Below the pieces are notes generated by a model. It saw nothing but the letters and a program-made list of their open reading frames with translations. It did not search any database and was not told the DNA's origin. From Anodontia alba (Eukaryota; Mollusca; Bivalvia; Lucinida; Lucinidae): 64,000 nt of DNA. The position numbers and the translations under genes were made by a program. The DNA is taken from the NCBI GenBank assembly GCA_964016985.1, contig OZ024821.1, forward strand, positions 129,853,323-129,917,322, read 5' to 3'. Position 1 is the stretch's first letter, and each line of letters opens with the position of its first letter. Shown piece after piece: positions 11,319 to 24,400 of this stretch.

Positions 11319-12285
11319 TCAATAAAGCTGTGAAAACCCTTTTTTATGAACTTTTTACAACATTATAATCCAGTGAAATTGATTGTTTTTTTTTTTTGTT
11401 TGTTTTTTTTTCATTAAATTTTCCTGGGGTTGTTGCATGAGGCTAAGGTGTCATGTATCTTATGTTGCCTGGGCGTTCAACTGATAGTGGCTTGCAGTTG
11501 GGCAAGGCCTGCTATCCTTGCAGCAGGTAAGGGTAGCAGGGGAATGTTTTTGTTTCTTCTGTTTCTTCACTTTCATTCATTTTCCTTTCTCCCCTGTGCC
11601 TCTCTTTCATCTCCTCTACTATCTCTTCTATCTTTCTCCCTTTCTCTGGGAGACAACACAAAATGACCACAAGGGTTGACATGTCCTTAAATCTCAACTC
11701 AATCAATTTTCATTAAATTTTCACAGCATTTCATTTTTCAAGGGGTCCACTAGAAATATAACTCCAAAATGTCGCAGTCTAAAGTAACAAGGTTTTCACG
11801 GAACCTTTAAAATTCAGAGACCTTTCACAGAATTTCCACAGTCCATTGTCACAGGAGTGATTATGGGGCCATTATTGTGGATCATAATGACTGTTCAAAA
11901 ATTGTAATAAACACCAAACATGTCAACTCTGCAGTCAAAGAATGCATAAAATGGTGTATTTTAAAAATTGTTGGCAATTACCGGTACATGCCAATTTATT
12001 TCTTTTTTCAGATAGTGTAGAGAAATAGCCATAAAAGATAAAGATTGAAGCTTCATATATATTCATCTTTTCAAGTCGGCTTTTAACATAAACTCTGTAG
12101 AACTTACAATTTGCATGAAATGTCAAATCATATTTTTTGGGGGAAAGTAAGAAAGAATTTCAAAATTTCATCTGCTAAAGTTTTTACCAAGCATGCTAAG
12201 CGTTAAATATTTAAATTGGATGCTGCAGATGGCATTTTTTGCAGACATTTGAATTAGATTATTTCTTGCTTTTTGTGCATTTCAG
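11319..12285 (+). other. PRDX6: DNA upstream of PRDX6 exon 2
   Basis: Probably part of PRDX6 intron 1. It holds poly-T tracts (11383-11412), a CT-rich stretch (11540-11650) and a family Q half-copy near 12105-12215. No first coding exon of PRDX6 type could be found by reading here or further upstream in the window. Confidence 0.5.
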
Positions 12286-12442
12286 CTGGGCAATCCTGTT
12301 CTCTCATCCTGCCGATTATACCCCTGTCTGCACCACAGAACTTGGAGAAGCTGACAAGCTCAAGGCCAAATTTGATGAGAGAAAGGTCAAACTGATAGCT
12401 CTTTCCATTGACTCCGTAGAAGACCACAAAGGCTGGGCAAAG
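12286..12442 (+). CDS. PRDX6: PRDX6 exon 2 (peroxidatic Cys exon)
   Basis: The acceptor TTTCAG ends at 12285 and the donor GTAATT starts at 12443. One base completes the codon from exon 1, then 52 codons follow, starting [20 protein letters not shown] and ending HKGWAK. The exon holds the active-site His and Cys. An open frame continuing upstream of the acceptor is intronic. Confidence 0.95.
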
Positions 12443-15400
12443 GTAATTCCATCAAAAAAGGAACATTTTCCAGTACCATATTTTACCCAAAATATTTGGA
12501 CATCTTAATTCTTTATTGCAATGCTGAGTAAATTAAGATGTTATTCCCACTTCTGATTGTCAGCCAATCAGTTTGCTTGATCCAATATGTTCCTACAGAT
12601 TCGCATACTAAATATTAAACAGTGCAGACCCAGATCAGTGGCGTTTTCTTCAGGAGCCAACTTATGGCTTCTTCAGAAGCCAACTCATCTGGATCTACAC
12701 TGTTTGCAGAGACAGAGCATAATTATCTGGAATTAGCAGGACCAGGGTTAACTCATTACCATACTAGGCATAAAATTTCAACACTTCTTTCACTACTTTG
12801 TGGCTAAAAACTGTCAGATAAGTGGCAAACACTCATTTGTATATAGTGGATATTTGATTTTTTTCCATGTAAGATGGAATTTATTTCACTGAATGAACAC
12901 CAAATGTAGTATTTTCTGGCCACTTGTGAAAATATAAGTTTTGGTGTTCAAGAGTGAAATAAAATTTGATCTTACACTGAAAAAATCAAATTTTCTGTTT
13001 CTTTTATGCTTTTATTCACAATAATTAAACTTTTACCTACTCTTCAACACATACATTTTGTGTCAGTTTGGTCTAACTCCGTGTGTTCAGGGGTATATTA
13101 TTGAGTAAATAACATAGTTTTGTATCTAGAAAATTAGGAAAAATAAATTTTAAAGCAATACAATGCAAGAAATTGACACAGAGAAAATGTCACAGTAGGT
13201 GATAGTCCACCTGATATTGCGTGCTGAAAAAAAAAACAGCGCAATAAGTGATGTCAGCGGTTCGAGGACTGAACTTTAACCTCTTCACATAATTTCAGAC
13301 AAGTATACAATGTCTTAAAATTTTTGGTGATTTTTCTGACCCAGAATACATGGAGACTTTGATTGGAAGAAAACAAAAGTAGTCCCATGCAAACAGTGAA
13401 AATCAGAAAATTGTAATTTCATTGTTTGAAACAGTGAAATTATCAGTATTGATTTCACCGAGAAATCTCTATATTTCACGCAAAAGCATAAAAAGAAATT
13501 GATTAGATGATGTGGCATCCAATCTGTGCCTACACTGTTTGCTCATGCGTGTATGTTGGATTACAATAATTATGTTTTAATACATGTAGGCCAGAGCTAA
13601 GGAACAGCAAAGATAAGGTCTTTTTATTCTTTCATCCAAATTACATTGATATTTTTCTATTTTTCTTATATCTCCACAAAAAAATATTGTGGGTTCTTGT
13701 CAGAAGTGCTCTGCAGAACAGTCATTTTTTCTAATAAAGGGAAAACTTTTAGTCATAGCTGCAGATAAGCAGGGGTATCCACATAATATTTTTCTTATTT
13801 CTCCACAAAATATATGTTGTGGTACTCATTAGAAGTGCCTTGCCGAAGCGCTTCTAATGAGTACCCACAACATATGTTTTCATTGAGAAATAAGAAAGAT
13901 TTCAGCATTTTTCGGATGAAAAAAAGCGCCTTATGTGTTGCTATGCTTTTAATGAGTACCCATGACGAAGTGCATCGAGAAGAAAGAAAAATGAGCTGGG
14001 GCACACCATTTCCTACAAGATTCATGTCCACAAAGCAGTGACTCAGATCAGCCTGTGCAAATACACAATCTAATCAGAATCATTGCTTTATGCTCTTTGG
14101 AGAAGCAGAATTCAACCCATGACTTATATTAGCACTTCATGCATAGTCTTTCATTATCATTCTTCCATCATCCCGATATGACGTAAATAATGTTGAAAGG
14201 GATGTAAAATACCAAATCACTATGCTGTATAGGTAGTCAAACATCCAAGCTTTCTTTAGACTGACAGCAGAGGTTCTGCTTAGAATGCATGGATGTCATT
14301 GCTGCACATACAAGTAATATTGTAGGAAATGCTTTGCCCTGGCTTAAATGTCATTTTTGGGTTGATTGTTTACAACTGAGCCATAGTAGACGCGTGCCAA
14401 AATTTCCTTAAGTTGTCCACGTGACTATCTTTGACCAGTGTAATCAAATGGTCAGTCACACATTAGACCAGATCTAGGTAACAATTATTTATAGCCACAC
14501 TATTCTTGTCACTGTGATGTCAGAGTGTAGTGTAAAGCAGGCGATCTGTAAAACCAGGACTAGGTCATTGGCAAACAGTGCAGACGCAGATCAGATGCCA
14601 CATAATGTGGCATCTGATCAGGGTCTGCATTGTTTGCTAAAATTACAGGATGGTATGGATTAAATAAAACAGTCTTATGCCCATTTAGGACCATTTTCCC
14701 AGCCTTACACATTCAGAGACAATCGAATGCTGTCAGTGCTTTGATTTGTGTAGAAGTTGGTGTCTTAACCCATTAGTACCTAACATCCTACAATGTGAAC
14801 TTTTGTAGCGTGTAGACCCATGTGAGGCACCACAGAACAAGGGATCTAATAGAGTCTACACTGTTTTTACTGTTAAGCCACATGGAAAACTTCAGGATTG
14901 TAACCACTCTCTGAAATTGATTTTTTTTTTTATTTTCAGGAGACATTTTGCCTGAAATGCAATTTTCTGGAGGAAAATAAGATAAACATTTCAAAATGTT
15001 GTCTTCTGCAATGTTTACCCAGCATGCTAAGTATTAACCCATTTTAGTAGGGAAGGCCCAAAAAGGGTAATTGGTGAACAGTGCAAACCCAGATCAGATG
15101 TTGCAGAATGTGGCATCTGATCCAGGTCTACACTGTTTGCATTAATTACAGGAATAGCTATAAAACATATGTCATAAAAACTAACCAGTCACCCTGCTAT
15201 TTGAAATTGACTGGTCCAAAGACTTGTGGTAGATGAGTCCACTTGATGAAAATGGGTTAAATACTAAATGGATTAGTGCATTTTCTAAGATGAAGCTATG
15301 CTCTAAATATTGGCACAACTAAACTCCTTACCATACTTGTTCTGAAGTTTGAATGTCCATTTTACTACCTGTAGGGAAGCATCCTGGTGCCCAAGTGGTT

Positions 15401-18400
15401 AGTGCTTCCAATACCTCATGTTTGAATACCGGGTTTGAATCCTGCAGGAGGCCCAGTTTAGCCCATGACTGCATGACTGAATGATGTTGAAAGGGACCTA
15501 AAACACCAAACAATCATCACTACCTGTGGATGAGGCCAAAAAAAGGTTGGAAGAGTGGCAAACAGTGCCAGCCAGAACAAACAGTGTAGACCAAGCTCAT
15601 CTGCAGCAGAATGCGGCATCTAATCTAGGTCTCTACACTGTTTGCTCTGGCCTTTCTGTTCTAGTAAAGGTTATTGTGGTCCTAGGCATTTAGAGTTAAT
15701 TGGAGCTACATGAACTGTAATGGTAGCACTGACAACTTTTAATTCCTGTGCCTTAAACATTTGTAGGACATCGTAGCTTTCAATGGGGGAAGTGGAGAGT
15801 TTGGATTTCCAATTATTGCAGATGCCAAGAGGGACCTGGCAGTCAAGTTTGGCATGTTAGACCCAGACGAGAAGGACAAAGAAGGTCTTCCATTGACTTG
15901 CAGAGCAGTAAGTAGTCGGCCAACTGGGTATGAAGATATCTGACATAGGCATAGATAAGGGTGGGTATCAGGTTAATATTTTTCTTATTTCTCCACGAAA
16001 ACATATGTTGTGGAATGTGGATACTCATTAGAAGTGCCTCAGCCAGGTGCTTATAATGAGTACCCTTAACATATGTTTTTTTGGAGAAATAAGAAAAATA
16101 TCAATACTTTTGGACAGAAAAAAGTGTCTTAACTAGAGCTTTGAATCATATCAATAGACAGGGTTCAAGCTGGCTCAGAAATTTAGGGAGAAGTGACTTC
16201 TCCCTCCAGACAACACAGGGAGAAGTTTTATAGGATGAGGGAGGAGTCAAGACTCGGTTAACCTATCACATTACTGAAAGCATGACAATTAAGGACTCTC
16301 AACTCACTTACTGCATTGTCTTGGGAACTGACAAAAAAGGAAAGAATTTTTACTGCAGACCTGTTCATATTTCTAAACCAATTAAAAGATAAAAAAAAAA
16401 CACAGACATGAGTAGGGCAAATGCATCATATCTGGACCATATCTTTTTGGAAATTGATCTTCTCAGTAGATCCATCAAAACATCAAGATCTGTGGCTTGA
16501 TAAGTAATCTATAAACATAACATTAAAAGAAATTTGTTAACTAAAATGTCTGTCAACTTTTAAACTTAGTTTTTAGCACTTTTAATACTGTTTCTGACCA
16601 GTTTTCAGCATGTAAATGGTTAATTTATGAAAAAACGAACACCCACGAAAACTAATGACATTGATGAAAACCATCCTTTGATCACTTAGTAGGCAAACAG
16701 TTCTCCTCCAGAACTTGTTAAACCACATTAGACTTATATTCTGTAGCATTTCTGATACATCTAACAACTTTTTTCATAAGAATTTTACCTTTGCATGTTT
16801 GCTTAGTTTATACTGGATTTCTCCTAACAAAAAGTTCGTTTTGCACAAGTACTAGCTTTTTCAAAAGTTGCAAAAATCGAGGGCGAAGTTTTTGTTGCCC
16901 TCTGGGTTTCCCTGTAGCCTGATCCCTGAATAGAGTGATATTTAGATTTGGTTTTGTTTAAAAAAAGATCCAGGTGACAGGGTCATCAGATAAATATTTT
17001 TCTTATTTCTACACAAAACATATGTTGTGGGTACTGCTTTGAAGTACCTCGGTGACCACAAGATATATTTTCATCAAGAAATAAAAAACCAAAAAAAAAG
17101 CTAAGCTTTTAGGTTGAAAAAAAGAAAGCATCTTGTCTGGAGCTTTGATAGATCATGATTAACCCTTAAAACACCAAGGAAAATTTGAAGCAGATGACAT
17201 TCTAAATTCTATATTTTTTTATTTTTGAGATAAAACCAGTCTTGACTTTTCATGTGAATCATCTGCCCAGCATCTGCCCAGCAGATGATTCACATGAAAA
17301 GTTAAGACTTGTTTTCTCTGAAAAATGAGAAAAAAATCAAAATGTTGTCTGCTGCAGTTTTGATTGGCGCTTTAAGGGTTAAGGAAAGGTATCTTCATTG
17401 TTTGCCTTTCGTCTAGCATTTTTTATATTGCACAGAGCCCTTTCATTATCATCCCTTTATTGTCTTGATATGACTTAAAAATAATGTTGAAAGTGACATA
17501 AATCACCAAATCTTCGTCATTAGTATCTTGATACAGTAGTCATAACTATGAATTACCATATTCAATCTAATTACCACACTATGCGCTCAGGTGTTTTAAA
17601 ATTACTGGAAAACCTTCTTGAAAATATGTACCTTATACAGGCACACTTTAAAGAAAGATTAAGAGACGACTTTGTGAGAGGTTTATTAATGATGCTTATG
17701 CAATATTTGTTTCTGATTGTCTTTATAAAAGCATATGCTATGGGTACTCATTTTAATTGCCTCGACTTGTCGAGGCAATTCAATTGAGTATGCAAAACAT
17801 ATGCTTTTATAAAGAAGTAGATACAAATAAATGGGCTGTACCTGAAGCTTATAGGGGTATGTGCAGTTATTAGGACGAATACGGTAGTTCAAAATTTAGA
17901 AATAATAAAGTAGAATAAAATAGGTTAGAATAGAATAGATATATTTCTATGGTCATTCCCTCCCTTCTGCTGATTCAAGAAGGGAAGTATCAGTTTCTGT
18001 TGAAAGAATGTGCACATATATTGCTTAACTGCTTAGAGGACTAAGCCTGCTCAGGAAAAGTAGGGTTAGGTAAACCAACCAGCTTGACATGACCTTAATA
18101 GTGCTGACTGGGCCATTAAACCCCAAACCAAACAAGAACAGGCTAGAATAGACTGTCACGTGAAATATACAATATAAAAGAAAAATATTGTATATGGGAG
18201 TTATGATAAGGTACCTTTTTGTTTTGAAGCGATGATTCATATTTTATTGTATATTCTATCAAGTGTCATTTTTATTCATTTATTCACAGTCAAGCTTTAG
18301 GGAATAATATTGAAAAGTTGTAATAAAACACGAGTATTCAATGAATGTGCTTAAACTAAACCAGTTTTACTGTCCTACAATGTTAACTCAGCTGTGACAC

Positions 18401-21400
18401 TTCCTGATTGTGGTGAACAGATATACGATTTTAACCGTTAACCCTTTCAATCCTGAGCTTCTTAAGTGAGCTCTTTCATATTTAAATTTGTATATATACA
18501 TTGTTATTAACCAGGCTCTCAATTAAAAATCAAAAAGAGAATCGCAAATGGTGCAGGTCCTGATTAGGCAGTTTATTAAGAACCATCTGATTTGGATCAA
18601 CACTGTTTGCATTGGTATCTGTTTTTGATCTGCGGGACTGAATGGGTTAGGTTGAAGTCCTTGTTACAACTGCAGTAGACAGCACTCTATTAAAATATAT
18701 ATTGTTTTTTGTTTTTTTGTCCTGTTTTTTTTTTTTTTTTTTTGTTTTTTTTTTTGAGAAAATAAGGCTTGACCTGAGACTTTAACTATAGCAGTTCTTG
18801 CAACTGCAATAACAATATTGAGTTTTCCTCCCCCAAATATACAGTATTCATGTAAGTTGAGCAGTCACTTAGAAAATCTTATTACACTATAAAGTGTACC
18901 TAATTACCACACATACCGATGTACATGCATAGTCAAGCAAATTCCTAGACTTCCTATTACAGCCTGTACTTTATCTACTTGTTTATAAAAATATGTTGTG
19001 GCTACTCATGACAAGTTAAGGCAATTCAAATAAGTATCCACAAAATTTGCTATGTTTTTTAAAAGCATTTGTTGTGGGTGCTCATTTGAATTGCCTCGAC
19101 AAGTTGAGGCAATTCAAATGAGTATCCACAACATTTGCTTTTACAAAGAAAATCTGCAAAGAATATCGCACAAGCATTTTTACATACACACTTCATGAAG
19201 TCCTCTGCTGATCTTTCTTTAAAGAGTGTCCTTATTTGGTGAATATTTTAATACATATTTTACCAGTAAGTCAACACTGGTAAGGTCATCTCAAGCCAGC
19301 CAGTTAACCTACTCACATTTTTCCTGGGCAGGCTTAGGGGACCTTCTTGCCGGCCTCGGTGGCTCATTTGGATGCGCCGTCCGACTGGAGACCAGGAGGT
19401 CGCCGGTTCAACCCCGCCGAGGTCGGCAACATTCTTTCGTGGAGATTGATCATGAAATATTTTCTATGGTCATTCTCTCCCTTCCGCTGATTCAAGAAGG
19501 GCAGTTGTCAGTTTCTGGCGAAAGAATGTGCACAATACTCGTTAACCGCTTAGAGGACTAAGCCTGCCCAGTAAACGTGTGGATAGGTAAACTGACCGTG
19601 CTCGACATAACCCCATTGGGTTGACTGGGCCATAAAACCTCAACACAACCAACATTAGGGGACCTACTTGAATCAATGGAAGCGGGAGAATGTTCGTAGA
19701 AATGATCAATCTCCATAAAAGTTACGTGACTAGCTAGGATTCAAACATGCAACCCTGGATCTGCAGTCAGACACACTACTGACTGTGCTATGGAGCCCAA
19801 CAACTGTAAATGTACATTATCCCCTTGTCCTAGTATGGGGAGTGAACTTTTGTTGCTTCTGCAAGGTTTGTAACATTTTACAGATGACTAAGGCTTCTGA
19901 TTTTAAAAGTATGGTAAATTTCTTATTTAAACACTATTCCATGCTATTATAGCCTAGATTTGCTTTTAACCCTTGTTTTGCTGAATAAATTAAGATGCCA
20001 TGCCTACTAATTTTCAGCCAATCAGATCGCTTGATCCAGATTGTTGATATGGATTCAAATACTGAATTGCAAACAGTGCAGATCCAGATCAGTTGGCTTC
20101 TTCAGAAGCCAACTGATCTGGATCTACACTGTTTGCAAATGCAGGGCATCATCTGGGTTCAGCAGGACAAGGGTTAATACAATTGTTTCTTAAAATACAT
20201 AGTGCAGGGGGCAAACTGTAGGACAATCCTGAAGGAGCAATCTCATCTGGATTCGCACTGTTTGCATAAACCATTTTATCAGCAACTTTGATGTACAAAA
20301 TTTTAGGACATTTACCATGATACATGTATATAGATGAGAGTATTAAGTCAAATTAGGCATCCTGTTTTTGTCCCATTTGTATAGCTCTAGATAAGAGGCA
20401 GTATCGTTTTTCTTATTTCTCCATGAAAACATATGTTGTGGTACTCATTAGAAGCACCTCATTGAGGTGCTTCTAAGGAGTACCACAGCATGTGCTTTCC
20501 TGGAGAAATAGAAAAAATATCAGTAATTTGAGGTGAAAAACACACCTTATCTGGAGTATGTTCTGTTGTGTCCCATTTATTGAAGATAAGTGAAGAAACT
20601 TAGCTTAAGCATTCTTTTATCGCTACAGATTTATACATTGTATCAGCCCTTAAAATACTGAATGAAAAATATAACACTATTTTACCATATTTACCCTAAT
20701 ATTCTGACAGACATGCCTCAGTGCGAACAGTGTTTATAGAAGTCATAGCTCCAGACAAGGTGCTTTTTCAATCAAAAAGTATCAATATTTGTTTTTTGTT
20801 TCTCTATAAAAACATAAGGGTACTTATTAGAAGCACTTCACTGAAGTACTGTAAAACATTTGAATTTGGGTGCAGCAAATTTTTGCTGTTTTTATGAGTG
20901 GACCTTTTGGCAGATTAATATTTTGGGGGATTTTCAATTTCTGGAAAGTAATCTGTGATTTATAATGTAACCCTGTGTGTGTTATGTATGGGGATTTCTA
21001 AGTCGTACATAGTGATTTTAAGCTGATTTCAACATTGCATTGCTCCTGATATTTGAGTTAATACAAATCAGTGTTCTACTGATATCTAATTAGTGAAACA
21101 TATTTTGAGTTATTATTAGTTGCAGTTTTCTTTCTTTGTAAAGCCGTCAATCAGTTACCAATTATAGCTGCAATTTTTGACAATTACTGTCAAGGTGTAT
21201 TTGCTTTTATTCAGCCCTAACAAAGACGTATAAAATTACAAGATTCGCAACTAAACGAAATCCCGCAATATCCTCTCGTGCGTCCCTGTGTTAAGAGTCC
21301 TATGGTCGCGAGAGCCGCGCGAGACTTTCATTACCAAGACAACACAGGTACGCTATCGCCGGTATCGCTCGAAAGAGCGAACAACCATGACCGTAATTCT

Positions 21401-24400
21401 TGATTGTTTTCTCTCACAGCATAAACAAACATTACCTTTTTTTTTCTTGATTGTTTTCTCTCACAGCATAAATAAACATTATTTTTTTTTTATTTTTTTT
21501 TCACAAGGCGTCATTCATACTATTGGCAATGCCCTACAACTGTGTTCCATAACAAATAATGGGTAGGATGAATGAAATAAACATTTTCACCTGTTCTATG
21601 ATGATTTAAGACCTGAAATGCTGGCCAACACAGGATAATAATATCTGACATAAAAATCAGAAAACTGAAAAGTTTTATGTGTTACAAAATGGGCAATGCC
21701 CCGTCAACTATTCCATAACAAACAATGGGAGGGCGTTTGGAATAAACATATAAACTCATAAATATTACATATTTTAGAATGATACAGGGCTTGAAATGCG
21801 GGCCAACACAGGTTCAGGTTTAACTGTAACTAACAGTAATAATATCTGACAGAAAATTTAGAAAACTGAAATGTTTTTTGCGTTACAAAATGGGTAATGC
21901 CTTGGCAACAACCAGTGGTCCCAGTGCATATAACGGGTGGGGGTATATGAAATACAACACATGTTTAATGCATGGTTTGGCCGATTTAGCACTTTAAAAT
22001 GCTGGCCAACACAGGATCAGATATAATTTTAACTAAAAATTATAGTATCAGACAGAAAACGCAGAAAACTGAAATGTTTTTCGTGTTACAAATGGGCAAT
22101 GATTTGGAAAACTCGCATCAGTCTTTCATCACTCAATGTGTACAGCACTGTTCAACGTCTTCTTTCTCAGTTGGTTCGGCAGATGTGCAAAAATAACTGG
22201 GTAGTTAGTAAACTTGAGACATTCAAGGACCTATTTCGTTCCCTTAAATTGGCTACATAAAGTAAGAAGTTATATAAAACTTACTTGAAATCTGCTAAAA
22301 ATTCATGCTCCAGTCTTCATGATAAAACCCGTTTTTGTTGGTAAAACGATGTTGTTTTGACTAATTCATGACATAAACGGACACAGTTGATTAAATAAAA
22401 TCTATTGAAGGCAACAATTTTTAACAGTAACGATCATACAATAGTATTTCATCAACAAATATTTCTTGGCGAAGAAAAAAACAAGATGGCGGCACATGAC
22501 GCTATCGGTTCTCGAACGTCTCTCGCGGTTTCTCGGGGTATCACGAGATGTGTTGGTTCTTTCTATTACGCGGAGAACAAGTTGCAAATCCTTGTATTAT
22601 TTACGTCCTTGGCCCTAATGAGCCTGCTTATGGCAAGATCATTATCTTTTTCTTTTTTATTTTCAGGCTTTAAACAAGTGCTTAAGATGTAAATTAATTT
22701 TTTTTTGTCATGGGATGACTGATTAATGTTGTATTACATCATACTTGTGATGTGTATTGGGAATATAATTTCTGTCAGTTTGTTATTATTCTTCTATTGC
22801 ACTCTTTGATCTTAATTGGCATTTTGTTTGTTTTTTATTTTGGTGTTTTTTTTTCCTTGATCACCAATAGTGCCAAAATAAAATGACTGCCAGCTATAAG
22901 TGTTTTACAGTAGCCAAGAGAGTGCTGAATGTTACATTGATTTATAAAAGTTTAGGATTAGTATGGGAAGGACTAGTTACATGTAGGTGTACAAAGTTTA
23001 CTTGTTTAGACTATTAATCAAGGCCCCATTATATGCACACAAACTGGCTTGTTAAGCATCTGGGTAGCCGAGCAGTTAGGACTCCAGACTTTGGATTGTG
23101 AGGTCCTGAATTCAAACCCTGCTGGATCTGAGGCAGAATTCAGTTCAAGACTGTATGCTGCTTCATTACACAGAGCCTTTCATTTTCACCCTTCCATCAT
23201 CTTGATATGACTTAAATTATGTTTAAAGGGATGTAAAACAGCAAACCATCACCATCAGATGACTTATCACAAACTGTCATCTGAATCATACTCTGTTTCC
23301 AATAATGTATCTTAGGGCAGAGCTGAAAGGGTTAGCCCTTGAAGTTCCAAGCAAAATTTGTAACAGAAGACATTTTTACTTTCTTTAACCCTTGCCTTGC
23401 AGAATAGATTAAGATACAATACCCATTTCATATTTTCAGCCAATCAGATTACTTGATTCAGGTTCTGGATACAAATTTAAATACTTAATGACAAACAGTG
23501 CAGATCCAGATCAGTTGGCTTCTCAGAAGCCAACTGATCTGGACCTACACTGTTTGCAAAGGCAAGGTATATCCAGGTGCAGCAGGACAAAAGTTAAATC
23601 TTTTCAGAGGAAATAAGTTTTGAAGTTTTATGAGATTTGTCTGCCAAGCAGATTATTCACACGTAATATCCAGACTTATTTTCTTTGAAAAATAAAACAA
23701 AATAGTTCAAAGACTTGCCTGCTGAAGTTGTGATAATTATCAAATTAGTAGGGTTATGTGTATTTTCTGTATTTTAACAGGTGTTCATCATTGGACCAGG
23801 GTATAAACTGAAACTGTCTATGTTGTACCCAGCTACTACTGGCAGAAACTTTGAGTAAGACTGAGAATTTAGACTGGCTCCAATATGAATGTTTATGAAT
23901 TCTGAATCCAAGTTGTAATATGTTCATGATATTGTATCTGTATTTATACAAATAAAATATTTTTAAACTAAAGACGATATTAAAATGCTAAGGTTACAAA
24001 GCACTGGTCACTAGGCATAGTGATCAGTTCTTTATAATCTTAGCATGTTAATGTTGTCTTGATTTTGTTTTAGTTTCACTATCAAAGAGAATTATAAAAA
24101 TTGATAAATTTAGTCACTAGTGACTGGAGCCAGTCTAACCTATAACTTGAACCTTAGTGTCCCTATTCACTTGCTGGGGCATATCTTTCTGAATAGTTAG
24201 GATTAATTTATGATGCACAATGCACGAAAAGGGCCCTTTTGTAACTTGCAGACAACACAGGCCCTGGTCAGCCTGCACATTCTGATCTTCGTTATCCATT
24301 TCTATAATCAATGGCTAGTGTAGTATATGTCGACAAATAGAGAATGTCCAGATCAGGGCCTAGTTGTTCAAAGCTAATGATGTCGTTAATTAACGATTCG

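Noticed and set aside
22405..22692. 95-codon open frame as a membrane protein
   Set aside because: No family resemblance and no splice context, and it lies inside a repeat-like block with no coding signature.
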